Assembly (NCBI GenBank): GCA_029964075.1
Contig: CM057141.1
Location: forward strand, 7,254,001 to 7,318,000
Origin: Patiria pectinifera
Taxonomy: Eukaryota; Echinodermata; Asteroidea; Valvatida; Asterinidae
Reading direction: 5' to 3'
DNA: 64,000 bases
Shown here: one piece after another, positions 25,701-36,143 of the stretch
How the letters are laid out: each line of letters starts with the position of its first letter
Numbering within the stretch: the stretch's first letter is position 1
The notes under the pieces: generated by a model
Database searches by the model: none
What the model saw: only the letters and a program-made list of their open reading frames with translations
What the model was told of the DNA's origin: nothing
Program-made: the position numbers and the translations under genes

Positions 25701-28599
25701 GCACTTCCCGTGTTCTAGAAGCCGGTATGGTCATAACCGTTGAACCTGGATGCTACTTCATCAAAGCAGTAAGTCAAACTTCTTTTTTTTAAGTGACAAC
25801 CAATGGGGGGGGGGACTTAGGAAGGGGGTACAGAAAGGAGAGGTCGCTGCGCATCTGTGCCCAATTTCACGGCACTGCACTGTTAAGCACAAACATTTAC
25901 TTAGCACAAAATAGTCTGGCTTAAAAAGCAGGTTACCAGCCAAAACTCCATGTGATTTTCATGCTAAGCAAAAACAGCTGAATACTAATCATGAGCAAAT
26001 ATACATGACATGAGTTTTGGCTGGTAACCTGCTTTTATAAGCCAAACTTTTTTTGTGTGCTTAGCAGGGCCGTGAAATTGGCCCCTGATCAGTGGCAGTG
26101 TGCTGAACGCTGCACACGGCCCACTTGCACAGAGGCAGCTTAAACTATCCGACATTTCTCAAATCCTAGCTTCTCGTCTTTCATGGCCATCCAGCAAATC
26201 TAAATTTTAGGGGAAAACTTTGGTAAACTTTTCCCACGCAATTAAATTTCTCCCTACGCCACTGATTGCATGTGCACTAGACTGAACTTGTTCCTGATTT
26301 TTCATTTTTTTTAATTTGCCTTTCCCCTTGTCAAAAAGGCCATCCTGTAAATGTAACTATATGGATGTAACCCAAAAATCATAACAAGAACTAGGGAAAG
26401 TTTAACCCTTACAGAACTCAACCCATCAAATCCCAACGGCATGTTTTGTTGGAATCTGTCAGGATGGGTACAGTGCCACTAAAACTGACAGTCTTTTACA
26501 TTGGGTTGGGCACACCTCCAGAAACAAATTAAGGTAGAAATATGTGTGTGCAGTTTCCCATATGGTGTTGGAATTTGCCAGGATGCATATGGTTCCTAGT
26601 AAATCATGCAAGGGAGTTAGGGTTAAGCCTGAAATGCCACCAAATTGCAGTTTTGCTGTAGGGGATGGAATCTCCATTTTCCTATCAAAGCACATAGTAT
26701 ATCTGCTACAATGTCCTTTCAGTCATGCTCGGGATTACGTTTGCTTTGTAGACCCTGGAACCGGCCTTGAAGGACCCTAAGAAGATGCCATTCCTTTGCC
26801 CTGACGTTTTGGAAAGATTCAAGAACTTTGGTGGGGTGAGTGGCAGCTCTTCTTTGCTCTGTTCAACTGACTAGCAGTGATGAACCCTTTTGTGGCAATA
26901 TAAACAAGCAGGCACAGTGTTAGTCTGAGTTAAAGATTAGCAGATGATTAGTTTTTGTGAATGAGATGCTTAAGTTTTGTATGAGTTGCCAGAGGCATTG
27001 TAATAATTATTATGATGATTTTCCATATAACTATCATTTTTCGTCATCGTTGTCATGGTTGTCGTTTATGCTGTCTAAAATGTTGCTCCAAATGTCAGGG
27101 TAAGTAAGATTTGAGGCTTTGCATGGTGGAGATACTAAATAATGAAGGGTTTGCGGAAACACCATGTGCGAATAATTTCTCAACTAAGAGAATGGTTCTG
27201 AAGAGAACCAGAGGTATAAACTCGACGTTCCGGTCAGTATGCTCTGACCGTCTTCAGGAGAGTGCCTAAACTCTAAGAAAGTGAATACTTAAGTAGCAAA
27301 AGGCGGAGTCAATGAAGTGCGAAGTTGCATCCTGTGAGGATGCTAAGTGGACAGGATCCTGGAACAAGCTTGGTGCCCACTGAGGTGGAACAGTAGGGTT
27401 GCTGTGTCAGTAGAGAGTAACCTAGGGTATAGGAGACCCATCAGTCTAGGGTGGTAGCTGAGGACCTAGGGTATAGGAGACCCATCAGTCTAAGGTGGTA
27501 GCTGAGGACCTAGGGTATAGGAGACCCATCAGTCTGGAGAAGTGGGAGCCAGATGTCGTTGAGGTGAAACCCGATGTCTTGCGGAACTGTGTTGTGTTTG
27601 TGGATCTCGATGGCTTCCCGTATGCGTCTTGGATGCCAGAACTGGATCGGTGCGATGAGTTCGGCAGCATCCTCACAGGATGCAACTTCGCACTTCATTG
27701 ACTCCGCCTTTTGCTACTTAAGTATTCACGTCGAGTTTATACCTCTGGTTCTCTTCAGAACCATTCTCTTAGTTGAGAAATTATTCGCACATAGTGTTTC
27801 CGCAAACCCTTCATTATTTAAATGTCAGGGTATTCCAGTTCTCAAAACGCAGGTATGAATTAAGCAAACTTGACATAAACCATTTGTAGAGAGATAAGCC
27901 CAAACACGCACATGGTTCCTTATGGGGCAGAGTAACAATACGAACAATCAACCGTATTCGCAAGGAAGCCATTTTTGATCGCGTTCCCTGAAAGTATATT
28001 ATAAACTGTTGAATGGATGGTGCAGGACTATGTGTTGCAAGCGTTACTTTCAAGTTTGTTTTTATTGTGTCTTAAATTATTAGGTACGTTTAATCAAAAA
28101 AATGTTATTGTTCATCAGAGCAGACTGGTACTAATTTGTGATTAACTTTATGCCATTGCTGTCATTTCTTTATTGCAAGTTTCAGAAATGAAGATTTTAC
28201 CTCCCTTTCAATTTAATATCGGAGACTTGTGAATAAACCCTATAGACCCCACAAGTCTTTAGAAATTTATCTGTCCCATAAGGAAAACGCCTCGGAGTTT
28301 GAGATTTCAATAGGAACAAAGTCTCCCCCACAAGAATGTAAGGCTGGTTGAGGTGAGATATGTTCAGGTTTTTGTGAGGTTGCAGCACAAAAACTTGACA
28401 TGACTTTTCAAATTTTGCTTTGCATTCATGTTCGCACCAAGTATGAGCGGGCCCTATGAGTCACTTTTTGAGTATGTTTCCGACACAGGTCCGAATCGAG
28501 GATGACGTCTTGGTGACCAAAGACGGCGCTGAGAACCTGAGCCCCTACGTTCCAAGAGAGATTGCAGAAATTGAGGCGCTGATGGCCGAGGGGCGCTAG
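7750..28599 (+). CDS. PEPD: Prolidase (Xaa-Pro dipeptidase), complete, 15 coding exons
   Basis: This metallo-dipeptidase splits dipeptides with C-terminal proline in the cytosol, which matters for collagen turnover. Exons: 7750-7760, 14229-14412, 15102-15229, 16330-16393, 16659-16706, 17809-17870, 18474-18518, 19824-19946, 20560-20628, 21353-21430, 22554-22702, 22881-23065, 25661-25768, 26752-26835 and 28489-28599. All splice sites are GT-AG, all phases agree, and the sum is 1449 nt (482 codons plus stop; human enzyme 493). The five dinuclear-metal ligands are present: Asp in TFDMGAEYY and Asp in ASDIT (exon 11), His in MPHGLGH (exon 12), Glu in VEPGCYF (exon 13) and Glu in VRIEDDV (exon 15). 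The substrate-pocket segment [10 protein letters not shown] is intact in exon 10. The first coding exon is only 11 nt (MPPA-type start). The gene looks functional. Confidence 0.96.
7950..7995. repeat. Short perfect inverted repeat (15-bp arms)
   Basis: The arm actcctagaactatg is repeated inverted at 7981-7995 around a loop of about 16 nt, in PEPD intron 1. It resembles the core of a small fold-back element. Confidence 0.7.
8341..8870. repeat. Three tandem copies of a ~180-bp GC-rich unit
   Basis: The marker gagggcgcaattctcgg recurs at a spacing of about 180 bp near 8400, 8580 and 8760. Inside each unit is a shorter repeat (ggagtcgcgg, ggggcactggagtcgcgg). Reading frames open across it on both strands because of the repeat composition, so I do not call them genes. 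It lies in PEPD intron 1. Confidence 0.85.
9074..9143 (-). repeat. tRNA-like (SINE-derived) fragment
   Basis: On the minus strand a B-box-like GGGTTCGCATC follows an A-box-like GCTCAGTCGATAGAGG at tRNA-like spacing. It is embedded in PEPD intron 1 with no clean tRNA fold, so a SINE head or tRNA pseudogene is more likely than a functional tRNA. Confidence 0.5.
9419..9484. repeat. Telomere-like TTAGGG repeats inside a small inverted repeat
   Basis: Three to four TTAGGG units (about 9438-9458) are flanked by gttccccgaaatcct on the left and its near-inverse, aggaatttcggggaac, on the right. It is a short interstitial hairpin, not a telomere. Confidence 0.6.
9831..9900 (-). repeat. tRNA-like (SINE-derived) fragment
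   Basis: On the minus strand GTAGCTCGATTGGTTAAA resembles an A box and CCCGGGATCAAATC a degenerate B box. It is intronic and probably a decayed SINE head. Confidence 0.4.
10604..11235 (+). repeat. Tandem tRNA-Ser-derived SINE, about 2.5 units of ~254 bp
   Basis: Each unit has a tRNA-like head with A-box-like TGGTCGAGTGGTAAGAC, an anticodon-loop-like CTAGAAA (serine AGA type) and a perfect B box GGTTCGAGTCC. A tail with cactgagtatacagtg follows. Unit starts (gagtgatttt) fall near 10,605, 10,859 and 11,114. An inverted copy lies at 22,236-22,507. It sits in PEPD intron 1. Not a functional tRNA: the anticodon stem is imperfect and the copies are in tandem. Confidence 0.75.
13278..13352. repeat. 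38-bp direct duplication
   Basis: A unit beginning aacaggcttgagacc and ending attctagcccac occurs twice back to back. Recent local duplication within PEPD intron 1. Confidence 0.85.
13790..14145. mobile_element. Fold-back element with cagaagggcatatg arms
   Basis: ggcagaagggcatatg near 13,809 is inverted as catatgcccttctgctg near 14,106. The inversion extends outward to attcgttg/caacgaat. Extra internal copies of agggcatatgc are present. It is non-coding and ends about 85 bp upstream of PEPD exon 2. Confidence 0.6.
14620..14850 (+). repeat. tRNA-derived SINE with a conserved body
   Basis: The head contains ccaatggtaacggtgtttga and a B box GGGTTCGAATCC. The body contains cttgagcaaggcactttacc and cttcggatggggcgtaaagc, a body type I recognise from SINEs widespread in marine invertebrates. 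It lies in PEPD intron 2. Confidence 0.65.
15615..16156. mobile_element. MITE with TTAA flanks (piggyBac-like target)
   Basis: The terminal inverted repeat agctatagtccatcatttg at the left is matched by caaatgatggactatagct at the right. TTAA flanks both sides (15,611-15,614 and 16,157-16,160). There is no transposase, so it is a 542-bp non-autonomous element in PEPD intron 3. The TTAA duplication is typical of piggyBac-type elements; the superfamily is an inference. Confidence 0.7.
16760..16852. repeat. Short inverted repeat around ggtgacagatgg
   Basis: atttggtgacagatggaa is followed by tttcatctgtcaccgaat about 45 bp later. It is a small hairpin immediately downstream of PEPD exon 5, probably a MITE relic. 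Confidence 0.6.
22236..22507 (-). repeat. Inverted copy of the tRNA-Ser-derived SINE
   Basis: Near-identical to the tandem SINE at 10,604-11,235, in reverse orientation. The B box appears as GGACTCGAACC. It is flanked by two copies of aaattaggttttgccct, as expected if excised from or templated on a tandem array, or as a target duplication. It ends just before PEPD exon 11. Confidence 0.75.
23470..25515 (+). repeat. 2-kb minisatellite, 34-bp unit, with higher-order duplication
   Basis: About 60 tandem units of a 34-bp motif (ctgccctgcctgttactccc plus tgtactgccccaaa) fill PEPD intron 12. Because 34 is not a multiple of 3, one frame runs open for 285 codons of Cys/Pro/Leu/Tyr repeat; I treat this as spurious. 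The non-repetitive lead-in ccattttaatccattaacta occurs at about 23,450 and again at about 24,400, so a block of about 950 bp was duplicated as a whole. Confidence 0.9.
25858..26083. mobile_element. MITE with gcccaatttcacggc inverted ends
   Basis: gcccaatttcacggc at the left is matched by gccgtgaaattggc at the right. Internal ggttaccagccaaaactcc and gttttggctggtaacc are also inverted. It lies in PEPD intron 13 and is related to the element at 4364-4645. Confidence 0.7.
27221..27262 (-). ncRNA. Degenerate hammerhead ribozyme motif (PLE-type)
   Basis: On the minus strand CTGAAGA is followed by a 7-bp stem II (CGGTCAG/CTGACCG around AGCATA) and then GAACGTC. An active core would read GAAA before the stem III strand, so one adenine appears lost. 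A short stem I (CTC/GAG) brackets the core. It is probably inactive. Confidence 0.5.
27545..27690 (-). pseudogene. PLE GIY-YIG endonuclease C-terminal tail, relic
   Basis: The minus strand encodes [13 protein letters not shown] followed by [14 protein letters not shown], the usual ending of the GIY-YIG endonuclease domain of Penelope-like elements (REA-x-EI ... G-x-x-L-x-x-IW). No reverse transcriptase remains. The piece is about 45 codons and ends near the tandem units. Confidence 0.65.
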
Positions 28600-28975
28600 A
28601 TGGATTCAGACCCGGCACCAACATTTAAAAAAGCACCGACATTGTCTAAACTAAAGAAGAAATCTCACAGTGAAATATGACTACAACACACAGTTACATA
28701 TTTCAATGTGCAAAAATGTACATGTATTTTCAACCAAATGCTTGATGGTGCAGTGCATTGTAGATGTTATATGATTGACGAGGCTGCAAGTCTGAATCCA
28801 TTTTTTTTCCTAAAAAATAATCTACTCTGAAATTCCAAAGCTTTCTCCTTTATAGGAGTTGAAGTTTGTTAGCTTTTTCCATTGTAAGCTTTAAAATCTT
28901 TATTAATTTAAAAATGTTTTAATTAACAGACTTTTTCTTTAATTGCATGTGCTGCAGTGATAAGGCTATGAAAAA

Positions 28976-28981
28976 AATAAA
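28976..28981 (+). terminator. Candidate PEPD polyadenylation signal AATAAA
   Basis: Canonical hexamer 377 bases after the prolidase stop codon, the first good match on that strand. Confidence 0.6.
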
Positions 28982-28985
28982 AGTG

Positions 28986-31192
28986 TAAGAGAAATAGAAG
29001 GGGCCATCTGCTCTGAATAGAAAGTGAAACAGTTTAACCTGCCGAGGCTGACAACTTGATCCTTTAGGATTCCTTTAATTTTTTTAAAAGCAATCCTTGA
29101 TAATGCACCTTTGTATCCCATTTAACCTTTATTTTCAGTTATCGTTTGTCGTTTTGAACGGTATTTGGTGCCTTTTTATTATTATGCTGATGTATTTCCA
29201 TATATTCATGAGCAAAAGTGTGATGTCATTTTAGGCAGAAACCTCAATGTTACAGAAAAAGTTGCCAGAATTTTTGATATTTTGCTGTCGTAAATTTTCT
29301 TTTCTTTGGCGATTCATTGTTGCATCAGTACATGGCAGTATAAGCCAATGAGCAAACCTTTCTCACAAACGTTTTCAGTGGGCATGTTTTGGGGTTCATA
29401 ATTTGAACAGAAAACCCCTTAACTGAACAGTATCTTCCTGAAATGACATCACAGCAACAGCGCCCTGAGTTGTCCGGAAAAGCGTTGAACATTTTTGCAA
29501 TAAAATTAACCAAAAAGGGGTGTCAAATAATTTTCATACATTTAAGAGGAGTGGAAAGTTGCACAAAATGTGTTCCTAACAAAAATTTGTCACATGGCCC
29601 CTAAGCAACAATGTAGTCAAGTCGTACATTTTGATGCAGTATTTCTATGAAATTTGGCCCAAGCAAAATCCCAGAAAACTCGGACTTAAAAGCAATAGGA
29701 ACCCAGATTGTCGAAATAGATGTCTAGGCTCATTTCAAGTCTGGACTTAACCACTGATTGTCTAGTTCCAGACATGTACTAACTTCGAAGTTAAATTACG
29801 CTTTTTTATTTTTTTACTTCGTGGGAATCAGTGCAGAATGGACAACTTGTCATTATCCACAATGTCAGTGTGTATTACGTATTACATTTTACCCCCAAAA
29901 AATCAATATATTTATACAAAATATTATACCTCTCAATTATTTTTTTTTTAAGGTATACATGAAATGTTTCTAAAATTATAATCGGTTTTGAAAATTTGAA
30001 AAAAAAAGAGCATGCTATAATCATGAAAATGTTGACTGCTTTGAAAAAAGTTAGGTAAAAAAAGGAAACAAACTGCAGCATATTATAGATTGCTGGCTTT
30101 GTTACCCAGACCTAAAGCTATCACTATTTAATACAAAATGTAAACATAAATAGGGACATTATCCATGCACATGTAATCATGATATAAGTTTGATGCACAT
30201 CGTCATGCGCGTTGTGGGGGGGGGGGGGCCTCCCGACGAGCAAATAAAAAAAAAGGAGGGGAAAAAAAGGGGGGAAAGAGGCGCAAAGTCATATTGTTAA
30301 TTTAATGGGTTGGGGGAAATGTCCCTACCCACCCTCGAAAAAAATGATATATCGGGAAATGGTGGACATTTTAGGGATTTTTTTGGGGGGGGGGGAATGT
30401 GCTTTGCCCCCTCTAAAAAAAATCCTTGCGACCCCCATGCGCATCGTAAGGTGTTTTGCAAATATTATCATGTTTAACCAGCTGTGAACACCAACTTAAT
30501 TTTGCTACTTTTTGGGGGCAACAATTTTGATTTGTGGGTTTATAAAGTTGCTAATTATGGTATAGGCCTACAGTTTCTAAGCTTTGTTTTGGTTGGGGCT
30601 TTCCTTTTTTGCAAATATATACAAATGTATTAGAAATTGCACAATAAAGAAAATTGACGACTTTGTCTCCTGGAATAAGTTAGAAATTGCGGAATATCTG
30701 TGCTCTAACCTTGCATTCTTTTTGTGGGCCCGTGAATAAAAGACGTCCACAGGGTGCAGGAAGTGCCGGGGAACGTTTTGTGTACCAAGTACCAGGGTGA
30801 GAGAGCAGGTAGTGGTGGTCGCGTCCTGCTCGACACCCTGGGGACGAGGTTGAAGGAGTTAGTTACGATTCACTCGCGAGAGGCACATACCATAACATAG
30901 AGAGGGGTGTTTAAAAAAAAGAAAGAAATAAAAACGTGTTGAACCAAATCGGTGGAAAGTTATAATTTTTGACTTCTTTTTACCGTTCGACGGGAAAGGT
31001 ATTTATAAATGACCCTCGCCCTAAGCTTCGGCTCGGGTCATTATCAGCGTCCAGACTCCAAACCGGGCTTAAACATGGTTTATAAAACCGGCCAAGCACA
31101 CATTTATTTCCTTAGTCAAACTCGGTCATTTCCGGGCAGCTGAAAGTATTACATTTTACATCTCACCGATACAGTTCGTCGCAATTCCCAAA
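28986..31192. other. Intergenic region between PEPD and the lectin-like gene
   Basis: Convergent intergenic space. It contains the second copy of the dispersed repeat (29,200-29,590), a G-rich tract near 30,215 and G-rich low-complexity sequence near 30,380. Near 31,000-31,110, sequence related to the palindromic elements at 35.5 and 38.2 kb is present (ggtatttataaatga, gcttcggctcgggtcatta). I see no exon. Confidence 0.5.
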
Positions 31193-34100
31193 TCAGTTGA
31201 GAACGTTATAAACGGCGAATTCATCGTTGGGTGTCATCACTATGTCCGTTGAGTTGAGATTGTAGAGTCGACACTGCTTGAGACTCTTGCCGAAATCGAA
31301 GGAAAAACAGTCGGTCTCCTTCGTGCAGAAATCGGCGCAGGTCGTCAAGGATCTGGCGGTCTTGGTCGACAACGGGTTGGGGTTGTCGATCAGACCCTTC
31401 TTGTGCAGCCTCTCAAATTTGGTCGACTGAATGATGCGAGCTGAGAAGGAATATTGAATGCCAGTTATAATGCATACATGTACAATAATTATATACAAAG
31501 AGAATGGTCTATAATTTGACCTACCGTGGAAAAATGAGGAATGTCACCCAAAACCATGTTTTGAGTAATCAACGCCTGAAGATGGAAACAGACAAAAAAA
31601 TCATGTCCAAATCAATATGAGTAGCCAGTGTATCTAAGATTCACACTATGCCTTTTTGTTGGGGGAAAAATATCCCCAAAAGTTGTAAACTGAAGAACTG
31701 TTTCACTGCCGTTGGCGGCGTAATGCTTATTTCTCAAAGCTGTTTTTCTTGAAATGAGGTTGGCGAATTTCGGTGGGACACCGTTGAAGTTCCTGCGGCA
31801 TAGCTTTGGAAAAAATTAAGCTCCAGAAATAAATTTGGTACCATTGAAAAACCAATGATTTGCGCTTTATTATGATGTTCGTAACATGAAAAGTCAAATG
31901 ATACCATATTCGTGATTTCGCGGCTTCGCCGCTAAGGCCACCGTTGGAGAAGGGCTATGGGAAGGGTAGCCTTTCGCCAAGGCTATCGTGGCTTATGCTT
32001 TAACCGAATCCGAAGTTCCGAACCGAAACCGAGCTGGACTACCTAAAACCGACCCAAACCGACCCGAACCAACCCGAAACCGAACCGACCCAGAAAAATT
32101 CCGAATATCTGGCTTCGACAAAATTCGGCCTTTTCCGCCTAAACTGACCTGTTTCGCGTAAAAAAAATGTCGCCTTTCATTACTGAATCATAGCGTGTGG
32201 CACTCACAACGTGACCTACTAGTACTATAGTGGGCCTACATTTTTATACACCGATCGAGACCGACCGCAAACCATTTTTGGTCGCATCGCGCGCAGTGAC
32301 TCCTGCATCATGGGAATTTTCATTCTGTTTCATTTCGGTTTATTTCGGAATTTCCAAAATGGCTTAACCGACCCGGCCCGACCCCACAAATCGCAAACGC
32401 GAAACCGACCCGACCCGACCCGAAGTCGATTTCGGGTCGGTTTCGGTTTCGGGTCGGGTTTGCACATTAATAATTTTTTGGGGCAGTATCTGCGGATCAG
32501 ACATTCACGTGTGCAGAGCCACGGCCGAACGTCTGATGTATCCTGACGTGCAAATTTAATGCGAACCCGCGCGCCAGCCAATCGGAGTCGACTTTAGAAA
32601 CTATTTGACTTTAGAGACAATATGACTAAGCTGTTGATTGGTCAATTAATTGGATGGCATGTTTTAGCTATACAACAACGGTTTACCGAATACCCGATAG
32701 AAGTTGCCCGCTGAATGGTCAGAATCTCGAGGCCAAGACGCAGTCTTGTTTTGCATAATTAATCTCCGAATCTGCTCGCACATCATACCCCCTTGCTGTG
32801 CAAGGGGGTATTCCATAGATAACGCCATTGGTATCCCCCGCCCAAACAAATACTGGGAGGGGCATATGCATGCCCCCCCCCCCTCTCCCCTCGACTTGTT
32901 CCCGGGATCGCCACCCATGACGACAACGATCAGAAAACTCTCTTACGGGCACATGCTCTGGTCGTGTGCTCCTCCACGGTCAACTCGGCAATCTGCAGGA
33001 CCGGCGTTGTCACCCCAGGGCTCGACGGATCAATGTCGAGACTGACGTACCGAGCCTTGCGCGGCGTGTCGCACGGGAATTTGGTCACCGTGCCTGGCGA
33101 GGACTGGGCCGCGGTGGCCGGCGAGCCGCACGGTCGATTCTCGGCGTAGTTGGCACTCAGTCCTGCTCGCACCACGGTGCCGAGGAAGCGATTGACATCT
33201 GGGTTGAAACGGGGGAAGATGAGTGCGAATTTAGACCTTTCATGAATGATGTAGGAGTGACTCAGTCATGTACAATCCAGGCGCGCTTAAATTCCGTAAA
33301 AAAAATTGCATTAGCAAAAAGGGTGCATTAGTTAATATAGTGTGAATGATTTTAGGATTTTATCGGCGCTCCCCATTGAAAATATGGCATGACCCCCCCC
33401 CCCCCATTGATTTTTGGAGGCCTAAGTGTCTGGAAAAAATAACCGGTCAACATTTCAGCACGCCTCCTGAAAAAAATTCTGGATCCACCCTGCTAGCCCC
33501 CCACCCCTCCAAAAAAATATTGGTTCTAGAACCGCGCCTGGTACAATCCCATGATCTGTGTATGAGAGGTTGATCTGAGTTTAAATTGTTGGTTTTGAAA
33601 CAACTTTAAACTGCATTCTTCTCCCATTGGATTCATAACCAAATTTCAACCAACGTCGAGTTGTGGTCCAACTCATATAGAGGACATGTGGTCTCATTTT
33701 TTAGGGGGCACTCAATGGGCTTTCAAAAGACTCGTTGCCTTCCCCAAATTCTGAGAGGGGCACCCAGGAGGCACAGGCTTCGCCGGGGGAGCTTTAGTTG
33801 CACAACTGATTCCGAATGAAATCAATAGGCCAACAAGGCAGGTACAAAACGGAACATTATTTTGTCTCTTTGTATAAACTAATTACTCATCATCGTGATA
33901 ATCAAGTCCATCCCTTATACCCCAACTGAAGCCTGACGACTTGCATCAAAAAATCGCTTGAATAGTTGAAGACTTTAAAATCGCAATAAGTTTGATATCC
34001 CTTCACCACCCTGAAATATTCTACTAGTATGGACTCGTTATTATCGTTACCATACCACAGCATTCTAATCGGATCTGGACCGTGACTTGTCCCAAGCAGT

Positions 34101-34935
34101 GTTCATTTTGAAGGTCAATTTTCCACCATGGATGCGGGTCACCCGAGTCAGCTGGAAGAGAAATGAAGTCACGATGATCATTTTCAATCGATTTCCCGTC
34201 TGGTTTTATGTATATAACAACGCATACACCTATTTGTCTATTGGGTGGTGGCGTCTCGTTAAGATCTCATTTGATAAACTATTTGATAGATTGTGTCAAT
34301 CCAATAGAGCTCGGATAGATTTGGGTAAACATGTCCACTTGAGTATGACGCGTAACACGGACTGCTTTTGCGCTAATACACTGCTTTCTTTCATAGGGTT
34401 GCATCATTATGCCTCTCTGCAGTGATTTGGTATTAGCCGCCTAGGTAGCCACAAGGGCGGATCCGGAACACAAATTTTTTTTGGGGGGGGGCAAACAAAA
34501 GTTTCGTCCCCCAAAAAGTGTGTCAAAAAATACGACGTGGGGTTCGAGGCCCGCTTAAGGGCCCCGAAATTATTAATGTTTGGATTCTAGATGCTCTGTG
34601 TATGTGGTGCGATCTGAGACAATTTCTGACCACTTGAAGACTGTACGCAGAGCCTGCCTTTGCGACGTCTATAACTGAGAGCTAGTGAACATGCCGGGGC
34701 TATTTAGGCGTATGCGAATTGATTAGTAAAAATTCCATTGTTCATGCACGGAGTTTTATCGTCCTTACATTTGAGGACTCGGGAAAGGATTGGATTACAA
34801 TTGTAATATTATTATAACAGATGAGCTTACACGTGTGTGCAAACGAAGACGGAATTCCGTCGATCGCCTTGTTCGAAGGGTACACACTGCTGTACGTTGT
34901 ACTCTGTGATGTTGGCTTTCCACTCAAAGAAATGG
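31193..34935 (-). CDS. F-type-lectin-like plus PAN/apple-like protein, last four coding exons (5' end not found)
   Basis: Exons on the minus strand: 34935-34831, 34151-34056, 33198-32947 and 31440-31193, all GT-AG with consistent phase (each junction in phase 1). Exons 1-3 resemble the fucolectin/F-type lectin fold: GKPTSQSTTYSS with NKAIDG, then PHPWWKIDL with an adjacent CC, then RYVSLDID and VLQIAELTVEE. The last exon resembles a PAN/apple domain: CADFCTKETDCFSFDF then KQCRLYNL, and ends with TGA at 31,193-31,195. The classical fucose motif RGDCCGERL is only partly kept (R, CC and R are seen), so sugar binding is uncertain. Such proteins are usually secreted recognition lectins. The exon with the signal peptide is not identified and may lie beyond 34,936. 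Exon joins are my inference from sequence alone. Confidence 0.72.
31990..32470. repeat. GACCCG-rich element with inverted ends
   Basis: aaaccgacccaaaccgaccc-type repeats on the left (about 32,035-32,095) are matched by inverted cgggtcggtttcggtttcggg on the right (about 32,430-32,460). It lies in the lectin-gene intron between exons 3 and 4. In architecture it resembles the hAT-type MITE at 40,367, whose ends are likewise built from short self-complementary repeats. Confidence 0.45.
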
Positions 34936-35459
34936 CTGCAAATTATAAACGTACACAGAAAACCCAAAGTGAGTAATTTGACTCATTATCGTAAAAATTA
35001 GTCATTTTGTCTGTGTAGTGACACAACAAAACAATAAGATAAGAATGAAGAAAAACAAAAACACCTTTCCCCAAAACAGTAGGGCCTAGACTTTCACACA
35101 GAATGCTGCACCAAAAAGAGAGCAATGTTGCGAGACGTAACTTTGGTACAGAAGATTGTAGGAGGTATAAAAACATTTTAGGAGAGGCAACGAAATCCAC
35201 TGTACGGAGAAAATATGGAGAATAATGTTTGTTTTACATGGAATTGTGAGAAAAAACCCTTGAACATCACACTAGCGCCGCATATCAGACAAGTCACAAG
35301 AAAAACAAACAAAACTGGACTTATGTTTGTGGACAAACACAGGGTTGTTTCGGTACCTTTTTTTGTGACATATTATGTGACATGTAAAGTTTCAAGTATA
35401 AGTTCCATCCAGAAAGGGTGTGTAGTTCTTTTTATAATAAAATGGTGGTATATAAATAA
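34936..35459. other. No gene seen
   Basis: AT-rich sequence, presumably intron or 5' flank of the minus-strand lectin-like gene. I found no convincing signal-peptide exon or promoter. Confidence 0.4.
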
Positions 35460-36088
35460 GGGAATAAATGTGTGCTCCGGAGGTTTTTATCACTCTGTTT
35501 AAGACCACTTAGAGTCTGGGTGCTGATAATTACCCGAGCCGGAGGCGAGGGTAATTATCAGCACCCAGACTCTAAGTGGTCTTGAACAGAGTGATAAATA
35601 CCGACGGAGCACTTATTTACTCCCATTCATAAATACCTTTTCGGTAAAAAAAAAATCATATAATTCGTTCAAAACATCCCGATTTTGTTCAACAAATTCA
35701 CTTTATGCTTTTGAAACATCCCTCTTGCAAAATAATGGAGTATTCAGCTGGCGAGTAAGACGTAAACAACCCTTTTATGGAGATTGACACGCGCGTATCA
35801 TGTTCTGCGCGATATCGCGCAGAACGCACCTGGCGCGTTGCGTTTTGAATTTAGAACTATAAAATTCTGACTCCCTGGTAGTGTTGCGCATGCCTACGTG
35901 AGGATTGTGAACGTTCAACCAATGAAACGATAAGAGGCAATGGATTTTTAGGAGTCCACATCATTTATTGTGTCACTGGAAAAGTGTTTAAGACCAGCTA
36001 GCCATGTCTTTATCATCCGTTTAAGACCGGCCACGTGACGGGCTGTTGACCAATAGGAATGCGTAAACTGTCTTAGGTATTTATGAAT
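35460..36088 (+). mobile_element. Palindrome-ended element, copy 1 (outside the Polinton)
   Basis: It begins with a long hairpin (35,460-35,624; arms about 75 bp around gagccggaggcgag), followed by a body bounded by attcataaatacc and its inverse ggtatttatgaat. The copy at 37,744-38,370 is the same in inverted orientation. Both contain tctgcgcgayatcgcgcaga and the 20-mer gttgcgcatgcctacgtgag or its complement. Non-coding; family unknown. Confidence 0.7.
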
Positions 36089-36143
36089 AATGTGATTACA
36101 TTCTTATAGGGCTTGAATGATGACGTCACATGTCACGTGATGA

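Larger units (their letters stand above)
27138..27812. mobile_element. Penelope-like retroelement remnant with inverted terminal arms
   Basis: The left arm (27,138-27,345) and right arm (27,671-27,812) are inverted copies: aatgaagggtttgcgg at one side, ccgcaaacccttcatt at the other, and gaatggttctgaagagaacc repeated inverted. The left arm holds a hammerhead-like motif missing from the right arm. Between them lie three tandem units beginning cctagggtataggagaccc (27,420-27,535) and a minus-strand coding relic. It lies in PEPD intron 14. Inverted flanking repeats, hammerhead motif and GIY-YIG tail together point to a PLE. Confidence 0.75.

Noticed and set aside
30700..30860. Possible GC-rich exon near 30.75-30.85 kb
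   Set aside because: Higher GC than its surroundings, but I could not find a supported frame with splice sites or a recognisable domain.
32310..32546. Plus-strand frame with Asp-Pro-Thr-Arg repeats
   Set aside because: Derived from the gacccg repeat arms of an intronic element; no independent support.
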